Below are positions 27,672-35,972 of a stretch of DNA of 64,000 nucleotides, one piece after another. The number at the start of each line of letters is the position of its first letter. Within the stretch, counting starts at the first letter, position 1. The notes below the pieces were generated by a model. It worked only from the letters and a program-made list of their open reading frames with translations, made no database searches and was not told the origin of the DNA. The translations under genes and the position numbers were made by a program. This stretch comes from Proteiniphilum sp. X52 (lineage in GTDB: Bacteria > Bacteroidota > Bacteroidia > Bacteroidales > Dysgonomonadaceae): the NCBI RefSeq assembly GCF_003712195.1, contig NZ_RDSD01000008.1, positions 86,766 to 150,765 on the forward strand. Reading direction: 5' to 3'.

Positions 27672-27861
27672 ACGTGAATTTTTAAGACGAAAGTGATCCG
27701 AAATTTTCTGTTTGTTGTTGCTTAAAGCCTGCCTGCCAAGCAGGCCTTCATGTTTCCTATAAGATGGAGGAAAAAGATAAATGTTGCATGAGCAAAGTTA
27801 ATAAAATTTAAAGAGACCCGGCCCCCTCGAATGAGCGTGTGCAATTTCGATCATTACTTAC

Positions 27862-27869
27862 TATCTTTG
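27862..27869 (+). promoter_or_regulatory. -7 element upstream of a secreted-protein gene
   Basis: TATCTTTG matches TAnnTTTG 49 bp before the ATG at 27919. The remaining gap (27672-27861) contains a short hairpin GCCTGC-CAA-GCAGGC at 27731-27745 and is otherwise featureless. Confidence 0.55.
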
Positions 27870-27918
27870 CCGTATAAAACAATGTATTTGAAGTGTCTCA
27901 CTAAAAACATTCTTCATC

Positions 27919-28500
27919 ATGAGAAAAATCGTATTGACAACAATCATTTTGCTTTGTATGGGTACATTACATCACGCGAGCGCTCAAAAGAAAGATTTAA
28001 AAGATATTGCTTCTTTGAGTTTCTATGGTGTTGACTTTTCGTATGCAAAGGTTTACGGCGCAGAGGAGACTGCCCATCAATTCCTGGATGCGTTTGTAAG
28101 GATTAATGATTTATTTGAGTCGGAGCCTAAAAAGTATAGTGCGCGCAATACGTTCGGCGTCAAGAGTGACGAGCTTTTTAACAGGCAGTTGAAGCAGGAT
28201 GTGGACAATATCCCGCGCGGTGAATTATTTACGGACGATAACAGATATGTTGTTACCGATGCCGATATTGAACAGGTGGTCGCGAAGATTGAGAAACAAG
28301 GTGACAGCCAATATGGCGCCGTGATTGTTGCCGGGTTGCTCAACAAGACGGCCAACCGCGGCACATTCACCTTCGTGGTCTTTGATCAGGATACCAAGGA
28401 GATTATCTTTCAACAAGAGACTGCCGGTAAAGCGCGTGGTTTCGGTCTTCGCAATTTTTGGGCAGGCGCGCTTCTATCAGCCATGAAAAATGTAAAATAG
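27919..28500 (+). CDS. Secreted protein of unknown function
   Basis: A 193-residue protein with a signal peptide (MRKIVLTTIILLCMGTLHHASAQ). The mature domain starts LASLSFYGVDFS-like (IASLSFYGVDFSYAKVYGA), has an acidic helix-rich middle and ends with beta strands (GAVIVAGLLNKTANRGTFTFVVFD, EIIFQQETAGKARGFGLRNFWAGAL). The ending GFGLRNFWAGAL with a small hydrophobic helix suggests a conserved Bacteroidota domain, but I cannot name it. It stands alone, with its own promoter and a likely terminator shared with the convergent DUF5686 gene. Confidence 0.8.
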   Translation: MRKIVLTTIILLCMGTLHHASAQKKDLKDIASLSFYGVDFSYAKVYGAEETAHQFLDAFVRINDLFESEPKKYSARNTFGVKSDELFNRQLKQDVDNIPRGELFTDDNRYVVTDADIEQVVAKIEKQGDSQYGAVIVAGLLNKTANRGTFTFVVFDQDTKEIIFQQETAGKARGFGLRNFWAGALLSAMKNVK

Positions 28501-28524
28501 TGTTATCGTGAAATATCGAAAATG

Positions 28525-28565
28525 GGCTTTCGGCAGGCTAAAATGCGAACCGGAAGCCTATTTTT
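28525..28565 (+). terminator. Candidate terminator after the secreted-protein gene
   Basis: GGCTTTCGG (28525-28533) pairs with CCGGAAGCC (28550-28558) with one mismatch, followed by TATTTTT. It overlaps the 3' end of the convergent DUF5686 gene. Confidence 0.4.
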
Positions 28566-31081
28566 AGGCCCTGTTTTTTTGCTCCGGGCAGATCGAGATG
28601 AGTGAAGCGGCGGAAATAATCCACGCGAAAAACCTTGAAAATATTTTCCACCCCCACACTTCCCTCCACATACACGTCGCCATGCAAAGGGTGTGCGGAT
28701 TGGGGGAAGACGAACAAACCGTGAGTTTTCGCCGGATTGTTTTTATCGGTCAGGTTACCGTAGTAACCACTGAATGTCACCACTTCACGTAACTGCAACT
28801 TTTTGATCAGCGGAATCCGGTTCAGGATCCATCCCTTCAGGAAATAACTTGTGTGCAAGGCAATATATTCATCCGATACGAATTCGAACGGTTGTATCAA
28901 GTGAAACCGGTTTTTTTCCATAAAGACGGACGGATTCACTTCCGGACTGGCAAGCATTGGGAATGGCACCTGATTCCATACTTTCCCTGCGGAGACATAG
29001 CCGTCGATATGGCCGAACGACGACAGCCAAATCCTGTCTGAAACAGTTGCCTGTGATTGATGATAGGCATAATCACCACCTAAAAATCCACGATAGGCAT
29101 ATTCATGCATCAGTTTCAATTGGATGTTGTCGTTGATGAAATTTATTTTGGCGTTGCGTCCGCCCCTGTTCGCACCATAATCCTGCATCCCCGGCGCGAA
29201 TGAAATCTCGCCTCCCACTTTCGATAATGTGAAACCGGGAATATCTATCAGTTCATTTTCGTTAACCTGTAAACGATATTCCAATGCGCCGGCAGGTGTG
29301 TCTTTGGTGTGTTTCCACCATGCTGAAACGCCCAGTCCCGACATCCAGTCGACGGTGTATGCCAGTTTATACCGGTGCTGATAACTTCGGTTGGAGATCC
29401 CGGCTGTGCCAAGCGCCACGAACAGGTTGTCTTTCAGGGCGTCGTTCATTTGCATACCCAATGAATAGAGGTCGTATTCGGTTGTGAACGATAGATCGTT
29501 GCGTGGAAACTCCTGCCAGTAGTTTTGTTTTTTTACAAAAGAATAGCCGGCGGTAGCCGAATATTTCCACTTTTGGTCTTTGAATCCGTAGGCGCCATAT
29601 CCCGAAAGAAAAATGCGGGAATGAAAATGTGCCGTGGTCATGGCGCCGAGCCGCAGGCGGTGTCCTTCGACGGGGTTGGAACCATAAAATGTCCACACCT
29701 GCCCAATGTCGATTTTACTTTTTGACTGCCGTTCGTTTGATGTTTTGATGTAGCCTGTAATGATTATTTCAAGGAATTTCTCAAATCTCCTGTACATAGG
29801 AACGTCCTGCAGTTCATCCATTAGCTTGGGTAAATCGGATTCGACCCTTTTCAGCGCTACATGCCGGTGGTCTTGCCAGAACGCTTCATCTGTTTTTTCC
29901 GGATAAACCATCTCTCCGTTTTCAATATAGCGGTACGAACGGACCTGATGTGCATACACTTTGGTGAGAAAATTGCTCATGGCGAAATTGGTGTATACAT
30001 CTTCTTTTTCTTTTGTCCATAATCCGTTTTCCTGCAGGTTGAAATGCTGTATGACCCGTAAATTTTCGAGGAAATTGATGTTCAGGTTTCTCGGTATGGA
30101 CAGGTCGACCCGCTTGATGGCAAAATGGTTATCGATAGCAATGTAGAGATTTCCGTTGAAGCTGTAACTCTCAGGATTGAACGGGAAAAATGCCACGTTC
30201 ACACATCGGATATTGTCAATTGTCAATGTGTCCTGGATAAAAAATTTGTAATAAAGCGTAGCCAATGCCGATGAGGTGGGGCTGACGAATTGATTGAGCA
30301 GGACCTCGATATTGTCATCGTAGATATCTACTTCCCGGAACACCTGCTCGAGAAAAACATCCATTGATCCGTCGTTAAATGTTTCTTCCACTCCTTCGCT
30401 TCGTCTGGCAACAATGTTTTTTTTCAGACCGCCGGAGATGTTATCGGCACGCACATTTCTCAGTATTTCACGCATCGAGAGGGTCAATACCTGTTTACCG
30501 GTGAAAATAGAAGTATCCAGATGATTCTCGATAAATCCGAAGTTCTTCTTCAGTAAACGGTTTTCCAGTTTGAAATTATCCCAGTAAAGCGTCAACTTTT
30601 CATATTGCTCATACTCTATCCCAGGGATGTTTTTTATTCGGTTTTGTTCTTTGTTTGCAATCACCTGCTTCATGAGTTCCACCGCCGGATTGTTTTTACG
30701 CGAATAACGCGGGTTATCGGGGCTTACCACTACCTCGGTAAGTCCGATGGTAGATGGATTGAGGCGGATCCGGATAATCTCTCCTGTGCCGATTCGCTCC
30801 GGCAATGTCTCGGTTTTCGTTTCAAAGCCAATGGATGAAATTATAATCTTCCGGCTTCCAGATAAGTATCTCATGCTAAAATAGCCGTCGATATCCGTGG
30901 CGGTACCGATAGTGGTGTTTTCCAATTGTACCGAGGCAAACGAGACCGGCTCCCCGGTTATGCTGTCTACCACAACCCCGTGGATGAATCCGGATTGCTG
31001 TGCCTGCGACGGGAGGGATGGTACTGCAAAGCAGAAAATCAGAATGAGGAAATAGAAAATATATGTAGGAAGTAGTTTCAA
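28538..31081 (-). CDS. DUF5686 / carboxypeptidase-regulatory-like outer-membrane protein
   Basis: An 847-residue protein if started at the TTG at 31079-31081, giving a clean signal peptide (MKLLPTYIFYFLILIFCFAV then SLPSQA). A CarboxypepD_reg-like domain follows (IHGVVVDSITGEPVSFASVQ, then IGTATDIDGYFSMRYLSG), then a long DUF5686 region (AVELMKQVIANKEQN near residue 130) with many predicted barrel strands to the C-terminal LKIGFRFAF. This family resembles TonB-dependent receptors but has no plug domain. A further upstream TTG at 31142-31144 is rejected because it lies in the -7 element of the minus-strand promoter. The function is unknown. Confidence 0.85.
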   Translation of the reverse strand: MKLLPTYIFYFLILIFCFAVPSLPSQAQQSGFIHGVVVDSITGEPVSFASVQLENTTIGTATDIDGYFSMRYLSGSRKIIISSIGFETKTETLPERIGTGEIIRIRLNPSTIGLTEVVVSPDNPRYSRKNNPAVELMKQVIANKEQNRIKNIPGIEYEQYEKLTLYWDNFKLENRLLKKNFGFIENHLDTSIFTGKQVLTLSMREILRNVRADNISGGLKKNIVARRSEGVEETFNDGSMDVFLEQVFREVDIYDDNIEVLLNQFVSPTSSALATLYYKFFIQDTLTIDNIRCVNVAFFPFNPESYSFNGNLYIAIDNHFAIKRVDLSIPRNLNINFLENLRVIQHFNLQENGLWTKEKEDVYTNFAMSNFLTKVYAHQVRSYRYIENGEMVYPEKTDEAFWQDHRHVALKRVESDLPKLMDELQDVPMYRRFEKFLEIIITGYIKTSNERQSKSKIDIGQVWTFYGSNPVEGHRLRLGAMTTAHFHSRIFLSGYGAYGFKDQKWKYSATAGYSFVKKQNYWQEFPRNDLSFTTEYDLYSLGMQMNDALKDNLFVALGTAGISNRSYQHRYKLAYTVDWMSGLGVSAWWKHTKDTPAGALEYRLQVNENELIDIPGFTLSKVGGEISFAPGMQDYGANRGGRNAKINFINDNIQLKLMHEYAYRGFLGGDYAYHQSQATVSDRIWLSSFGHIDGYVSAGKVWNQVPFPMLASPEVNPSVFMEKNRFHLIQPFEFVSDEYIALHTSYFLKGWILNRIPLIKKLQLREVVTFSGYYGNLTDKNNPAKTHGLFVFPQSAHPLHGDVYVEGSVGVENIFKVFRVDYFRRFTHLDLPGAKKQGLKIGFRFAF

Positions 31082-31133
31082 AATTGAGTCAGTTTTACAA
31101 ATAGGTGATGCCAGTGTGTGAAACGAGTGAGTG

Positions 31134-31141
31134 CAAAAATA
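31134..31141 (-). promoter_or_regulatory. -7 element for the DUF5686 gene
   Basis: The minus strand reads TATTTTTG, matching TAnnTTTG, about 50 bp before the preferred TTG start. It is back-to-back with the aryl polyene cluster promoter. Confidence 0.5.
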
Positions 31142-31165
31142 CAAATTTCCTTTGTGGAATCGTTA

Positions 31166-31196
31166 TTTGACATCCCGAAAAAATTGAGTACTTTTG
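31166..31196 (+). promoter_or_regulatory. Promoter of the aryl polyene cluster
   Basis: TTTG (31166-31169), exactly 19 bp, then TACTTTTG (31189-31196): a full match to the Bacteroidota -33/-7 form, 24 bp before the ATG of the ammonia-lyase. It probably drives the first part of the operon. Confidence 0.8.
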
Positions 31197-31220
31197 TGGG
31201 CAATTAGAACTTCTTCATGT

Positions 31221-32765
31221 ATGCCGTTAAAAATTGTAGAAATAAGTGATAAAGGTGTTGATATAGATGAAATTGAGCAGTTGCTCTTTGGTGGCGCAAA
31301 AGTAGAAGTGTCATCAAAGTTAAAAGACAAGGTTACAAAAAGTTTTCACTTCTTACAAGAATTTTCCATCGATAAAGTGATTTATGGTGTCAATACCGGC
31401 TTCGGTCCAATGGCTCAATACCACATCAAGGATGAGGAGATTAATCAGCTTCAGTATAATATCATCCGGAGTCACTCTGTAGGGACGGGGTCACCCATTG
31501 AGCCCGTTTACGTGAAATCGGCAATGATAGACCGACTGTGCACATTTGCCCAGGGTTACTCCGGCATTCATCCCGCACTGATCCAGCTGCTGATCGATTT
31601 TATCAACTTCGATATCTGCCCTTATGTGCCCTCACACGGAAGCGTAGGGGCCAGCGGTGATCTGGTCCAGTTGGCACACATTGCGCTTGCACTGATCGGT
31701 GAAGGAGAAGTATTTTTCAATGGCAAATTGCATCCCACGGCTGATGTGATGAGTCAAACCGGTATAGAGCCGTTCAAGCTGCATATTCGTGAAGGACTGG
31801 CGCTCACAAACGGTACATCTATGATGACCGGCGTAGGACTGGTCAATCTCATTCTTGCCAGGAAACTGCTCCACCACGCACTCGTGGCATCAGCCATGAT
31901 GAATGAAATTGCCCAATCATACGACGATTTTCTGGCACCTGAACTTAATGGTGTTAAGCGGCATAACGGCCAGGTCGAGACGGCAGCGTTTATGCGCGAG
32001 TGGCTTAAGGATAGCAAATTGCTCCGAAACCGTAAGAAAGAACTCTATAACGGTACAAAAGCTTCGCATTTCAAACAGAAAGTGCAGCCCTATTATTCGC
32101 TCAGGTGCGTGCCGCAAGTGCTCGGACCTGTGTGGGACACACTGAAAGTTGCCCGGAAAGTGATTATAGATGAACTTAATTCGGTGAGTGACAATCCCAT
32201 CGTAGATTGTTCTTCGGAAAATATCTATCATGGTGGGAATTTTCATGGCGATTATATCTCTTTCGAAATGGATAAACTGAAAATCGCCGTCACCAAAATG
32301 ATTATGCTGATGGAGCGTCAGCTCAACTACCTGATGCATGATAAAGTGAATGAAATTCTTCCTCCGTTCGTCAATCTTGGCACGCTCGGACTCAACTATG
32401 GGATGCAAGCCATGCAGTTTACCGCTACCTCGACCACAGCTGAAAACCAGACCCTTTCTTATCCGATGTATCTGCACAGCATCCCCAACAATAACGACAA
32501 CCAGGATATCGTAAGTATGGGGACCAACTCTGCGTTGCTCGCCAAGACGGTTATCGAAAATGGCTTTCAGGTAATGGCAATTCATTATATGGCTATTGTT
32601 CAGGCTATTGATTGCTTGCAGGCGGTGGAGAAGTTATCCCCAAAAAGTCAGGACATTTATCATGAAATAAGAAGTTTTTTTCCTACATTTGTGGATGATA
32701 AACCCAGATACAAAGATATTAACCGGATTGTTGAATATCTGAAAACCAAAAGGATTGTATCATGA
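31221..32765 (+). CDS. Aromatic amino acid (tyrosine) ammonia-lyase of the aryl polyene cluster
   Basis: Predicted to deaminate tyrosine to 4-coumarate, the starter unit of the polyene. The 514 residues carry the MIO-forming Ala144-Ser145-Gly146 in SVGASGDLVQLAH, the N-terminal YGVNTGFGPMA, the specificity-loop RSHSVGTG, and C-terminal NLGTLGLNYGMQAMQFTATS and SIPNNNDNQDIVSMGTNSA. These match what I recall of the flavobacterial flexirubin-cluster TAL. Automated annotation may call it histidine ammonia-lyase, but no hut genes are nearby and it is followed directly (4-bp overlap) by fatty-acid-type genes. Substrate choice is an inference from context. Confidence 0.88.
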   Translation: MPLKIVEISDKGVDIDEIEQLLFGGAKVEVSSKLKDKVTKSFHFLQEFSIDKVIYGVNTGFGPMAQYHIKDEEINQLQYNIIRSHSVGTGSPIEPVYVKSAMIDRLCTFAQGYSGIHPALIQLLIDFINFDICPYVPSHGSVGASGDLVQLAHIALALIGEGEVFFNGKLHPTADVMSQTGIEPFKLHIREGLALTNGTSMMTGVGLVNLILARKLLHHALVASAMMNEIAQSYDDFLAPELNGVKRHNGQVETAAFMREWLKDSKLLRNRKKELYNGTKASHFKQKVQPYYSLRCVPQVLGPVWDTLKVARKVIIDELNSVSDNPIVDCSSENIYHGGNFHGDYISFEMDKLKIAVTKMIMLMERQLNYLMHDKVNEILPPFVNLGTLGLNYGMQAMQFTATSTTAENQTLSYPMYLHSIPNNNDNQDIVSMGTNSALLAKTVIENGFQVMAIHYMAIVQAIDCLQAVEKLSPKSQDIYHEIRSFFPTFVDDKPRYKDINRIVEYLKTKRIVS

Positions 32766-33493
32766 CAAAATATGCACTCGTAACGGGCGGAAGCCGGGGC
32801 ATCGGACGGGCAATCTGCATTCGCCTGGCATCAATGGGTTACAGCGTTTTGATTAATTATAACAACAGTCTGCGGGAAGCGGAACAGACCTTGGACGCCG
32901 TCCGTAATGCGGGTGCCGATGGCGAATTGATCCGTTTTGATGTAGCTGACCGCGAACAGGTGGAAGCAGCGCTTAATCAATGGGCAACCAATCATCCCGA
33001 CCATTATATCGAAGTGCTTATCAACAATGCCGGTATCCGTAAAGACAACCTGATGCTTTGGATGGAACCACACGAATGGGACAGCGTGATCAATGTCGGT
33101 CTTAACGGATTTTATAATATAACACACCTTTTGGTGAAGAATATGCTTGTGAAACGTTTTGGCCGGATTGTGAATATTGTATCTTTGTCCGGTATAAAAG
33201 GCATGCCGGGTCAGACAAATTACTCCGCGTCCAAAGCCGGCGTGATTGCCGGAACCAAAGCGCTTGCGCAGGAAGTGGCAAAAAAAGGAGTTACTGTGAA
33301 CGCGGTGGCGCCGGGTTTCATCAAATCGGATATGACACACGATTTGGATGAAAGCGAACTGAAAAAAATGATCCCCTGCGGAAGATTCGGGACGCCTGAA
33401 GAGGTGGCGTCCCTGGTCGGATTTCTTGTTTCCAATGAAGCCGCTTACATCACGGGCGAAGTGATTTCAATCAACGGGGGGATTTATACGTAA
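32762..33493 (+). CDS. 3-oxoacyl-ACP reductase, FabG-like (ApeQ-type role)
   Basis: NADPH-dependent ketoreductase of the SDR family, expected to reduce the beta-keto group of ACP-bound polyene intermediates. The 243 residues contain the cofactor loop TGGSRGIGRAI, INNAGI, and the catalytic Ser-Tyr-Lys set in SLSGIKGMPGQTNYSASKAG, with NAVAPGFIKSDM after it and a C-terminal GEVISINGG. The gene overlaps the ammonia-lyase by 4 bp and precedes a ketosynthase by 15 bp. It is very probably dedicated to this pathway rather than primary fatty acid synthesis. Confidence 0.92.
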   Translation: MTKYALVTGGSRGIGRAICIRLASMGYSVLINYNNSLREAEQTLDAVRNAGADGELIRFDVADREQVEAALNQWATNHPDHYIEVLINNAGIRKDNLMLWMEPHEWDSVINVGLNGFYNITHLLVKNMLVKRFGRIVNIVSLSGIKGMPGQTNYSASKAGVIAGTKALAQEVAKKGVTVNAVAPGFIKSDMTHDLDESELKKMIPCGRFGTPEEVASLVGFLVSNEAAYITGEVISINGGIYT

Positions 33494-33508
33494 TCGTCAA
33501 TTCATTAT

Positions 33509-34729
33509 ATGAACAGAGTAGTTATCACGGGAATGGGTATTTATTCCTGTATCGGAAAAAACAAAGACGAAGTTCGTCAATCTTTATATGAAGGGAAATC
33601 GGGTATCGGGTTTGATCCAGTACGCAAAGAATTTGGCTTTCGTTCGGGCCTCACGGGTCTGCTCGAAGTGCCCGACCTGAAAACTCAACTCGACCGCCGT
33701 CAGCGTGCAGGGATTCCCGAACAGGGAAAATATGCTTACGTGGCTACTTTAGAAGCTTTTCAACAGGCAAAGATCGACAATGATTTTCTGGAAAATAATG
33801 AAGTAGGTATCCTCTACGGTAACGACAGTTCCGCTCAACCGGTTATTGAGGCCTGCGATATCATTCGTCAAAAAAGAAATACCGCGTTGGTGGGTTCAGG
33901 TTCTATCTTTCAGAGTATGAACTCTACCATCACAATGAACTTGTCGGTTATATTTAAGTTGAAAGGGATAAATTTTACTGTGTCGGGGGCTTGCGCAAGT
34001 GGTTCGCACGCTATTGGCATAGGTTACCTGCTTATCAAACATGGTCTTCAGGATTGCATTGTGTGCGGCGGGGCACAGGAGGTGAATCTGTTTTCCATAG
34101 GCAGTTTTGACGGGCTTTCAGCGTTTTCGGTACGCGAAGACGAACCGGCAAAAGCATCCCGCCCGTTCGATAGAAACCGCGACGGATTAGTGCCGAGCGG
34201 TGGTGGGGCCACCGTTATTCTTGAGAGTTACGAGTCGGCGGCCAGACGGGGAGCACCCATCCTTGCCGAAGTGGCGGGTTATGGGTTTTCATCCAATGGG
34301 AACCACATTTCCGTACCCAATGTGGATGGTCCGAAACGTTCTCTGGAGATGGCGATACGCGATGCCGGCATTTCGGTTGAAGAAATCGGTTACCTCAACG
34401 CACACGCTACTTCTACGCCGGTAGGCGACCTGAATGAGGCGAAAGCGATCGATGCCGTTTTTGGCGATCATAAACCCTATGTGGGATCTACCAAAGCGAT
34501 GACCGGCCACGAGATGTGGATGGCGGGTGCGAGCGAAGTGATCTATTCGATGTTGATGATGCAAAATAATTTTATCGCTCCGACCATCAACTTTGAACAG
34601 GCAGATGATGATGCCCCGGAGCTTAACATTGCGACAGAGACAATTCATCATTCATTCGACACTTTTCTATCGAACTCATTTGGTTTTGGAGGTACTAATT
34701 CATCGTTGGTAATCAGGAAATTCAAGTAA
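33509..34729 (+). CDS. Beta-ketoacyl-ACP synthase (first ketosynthase of the cluster)
   Basis: Thiolase-fold condensing enzyme of the FabB/FabF class, 406 residues. The catalytic set is complete: Cys162 in VSGACASGSHA, His299 in NAHATSTPVGD and His334 in STKAMTGHEMW, with the C-terminal SNSFGFGGTNSSLV. It extends the acyl chain with malonyl-ACP. HATSTP in place of the more usual HGTSTP is a FabB-like trait. It lies between the ketoreductase and an ACP gene. Which of the three ketosynthases does initiation and which does elongation cannot be told from sequence. Confidence 0.93.
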   Translation: MNRVVITGMGIYSCIGKNKDEVRQSLYEGKSGIGFDPVRKEFGFRSGLTGLLEVPDLKTQLDRRQRAGIPEQGKYAYVATLEAFQQAKIDNDFLENNEVGILYGNDSSAQPVIEACDIIRQKRNTALVGSGSIFQSMNSTITMNLSVIFKLKGINFTVSGACASGSHAIGIGYLLIKHGLQDCIVCGGAQEVNLFSIGSFDGLSAFSVREDEPAKASRPFDRNRDGLVPSGGGATVILESYESAARRGAPILAEVAGYGFSSNGNHISVPNVDGPKRSLEMAIRDAGISVEEIGYLNAHATSTPVGDLNEAKAIDAVFGDHKPYVGSTKAMTGHEMWMAGASEVIYSMLMMQNNFIAPTINFEQADDDAPELNIATETIHHSFDTFLSNSFGFGGTNSSLVIRKFK

Positions 34730-34773
34730 GAAAACGACTGATTTTAATGAACGCAATCATCTTATATTGAATC

Positions 34774-35025
34774 ATGGATAAAAAGGAACTTATCAAACTC
34801 ATTAACGAAAATCTTGCAGAGGAGTTCGAAGTGGATATCGAGACAATTACGCCCGAGGCACACCTTATGGAAACGCTCGATCTGGACAGTCTCGATCTGG
34901 TGGATATGGTAGTGCTGATAGAGCAAAATTTTCACTTCACACCCAAAGCGACTGATTTCAGGGAAATAGCCACTTTTCAAGACTTCTATGAGTTTATAGA
35001 ATCAAAAATGAATGGGCGACAATAA
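34774..35025 (+). CDS. Acyl carrier protein 1
   Basis: An 83-residue acidic protein with the phosphopantetheine attachment motif LDLDSLDLVDMV (Ser39) and the four-helix ACP pattern. It carries intermediates in the polyene pathway. The stop overlaps the start of the following acyltransferase gene by 14 bp, indicating translational coupling. The helix 2 sequence (LDLVDMVVLIEQNF) matches the aryl polyene type more than housekeeping AcpP. No phosphopantetheinyl transferase gene is present in the window, so modification must be done by an enzyme encoded elsewhere. Confidence 0.93.
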   Translation: MDKKELIKLINENLAEEFEVDIETITPEAHLMETLDLDSLDLVDMVVLIEQNFHFTPKATDFREIATFQDFYEFIESKMNGRQ

Positions 35026-35917
35026 CGACAAGAAATGGAGCGGAAAAACGCGTGGAGGCTCTTTCGGTTATGGTTTCTTTATTTTTCTGATTGACCGATT
35101 GGGAGTGCGGTTCGCGTATGTTTTTTTGGCTTTTGTCGTTGTCTATTTCATTCCTTTTGCTCCGAAAGCTACTGCGGCATCATGGTGGTACGCGCGGAAT
35201 ATTTTGAAGAAAGGCGCCTTTCAATCGTTCCTTTTCCTGTTTGCGAATTATTATCGTTTCGGACAGACATTGATTGATAAAGTAGCTGTCTCGGCAGGAA
35301 AAAAAGACCGGTATCAGTTTGTTTTTGATGAATCGTATTCCCGTTTTCTGGAAATTCTGAATCAGGAGAGAGGGGCTATCATGGTGAGTGCGCATGTCGG
35401 GAACTGGGAAATAGGAGCCCCTTTTTTTGATCAATACGGTAAGAAAATGCATATAGCCATGCTCGATGCCGAGTACCGGAAAATCAAAGAAATGCTTGAG
35501 CAGCATAGTGAAAGCCGCAACTATAACGTGCTCCCCCTTGATGAAACGGACGGATTATCGAATATCCTCCGGGCGAAAGCTATACTCGACCGTCATGAAT
35601 ATATCTGTTTTCAGGGTGACCGTTTTTTAGAAAATACACAGACTGCTGAAGTCGGGTTTCTCGGTAAAACAGCCCGTTTTCCCATTGGCCCTTTTCTGTT
35701 GGCTACACGCTTACAGGTTCCCGTAATTTTCTATTTTTCCATGCGTGAGTGGGGGATGAAATATAAATTTCATTTCCGGATAGCCGAATCTGTGCCTGGA
35801 GGTTCCGGATCAAAACCTGAATTCCGGCTTTTGGAACAATACGTGCAAGCACTCGAAACCATTGTGCAAAGATATCCGCACCAATGGTTCAACTATTACC
35901 GGTTCTGGGGAAAATGA
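35012..35917 (+). CDS. LpxL/HtrB-like acyltransferase
   Basis: A membrane-associated acyltransferase of the lipid A late-acyltransferase superfamily, 301 residues. It has an N-terminal hydrophobic segment (FIFLIDRLGVRFAYVFLAFV), the catalytic His and Glu in SAHVGNWEIGAPFF, and later CFQGDRFLENTQ and GKTARFPIGPFLLAT. In this cluster it probably transfers the aryl polyene acyl chain from ACP to a lipid or other alcohol acceptor rather than acting on lipid A. It overlaps the ACP gene, which fits use of that ACP as donor. The acceptor is unknown. Confidence 0.85.
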   Translation: MGDNNDKKWSGKTRGGSFGYGFFIFLIDRLGVRFAYVFLAFVVVYFIPFAPKATAASWWYARNILKKGAFQSFLFLFANYYRFGQTLIDKVAVSAGKKDRYQFVFDESYSRFLEILNQERGAIMVSAHVGNWEIGAPFFDQYGKKMHIAMLDAEYRKIKEMLEQHSESRNYNVLPLDETDGLSNILRAKAILDRHEYICFQGDRFLENTQTAEVGFLGKTARFPIGPFLLATRLQVPVIFYFSMREWGMKYKFHFRIAESVPGGSGSKPEFRLLEQYVQALETIVQRYPHQWFNYYRFWGK

Positions 35918-35972
35918 GGTGAATATGATGACTATTTTTATGAAGATTTATATTTTTCGATAATAGAAAATA

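Noticed and set aside
27731..27745. Terminator formed by GCCTGC-CAA-GCAGGC
   Set aside because: The hairpin has no adjacent T tract and is not directly after a gene end on either strand; probably a short repeat.
31221..32765. Histidine ammonia-lyase of histidine catabolism (hutH)
   Set aside because: No hutU, hutI or hutG neighbours; it is coupled to ketoreductase and ketosynthase genes, and its motifs resemble the flexirubin-cluster tyrosine ammonia-lyase.
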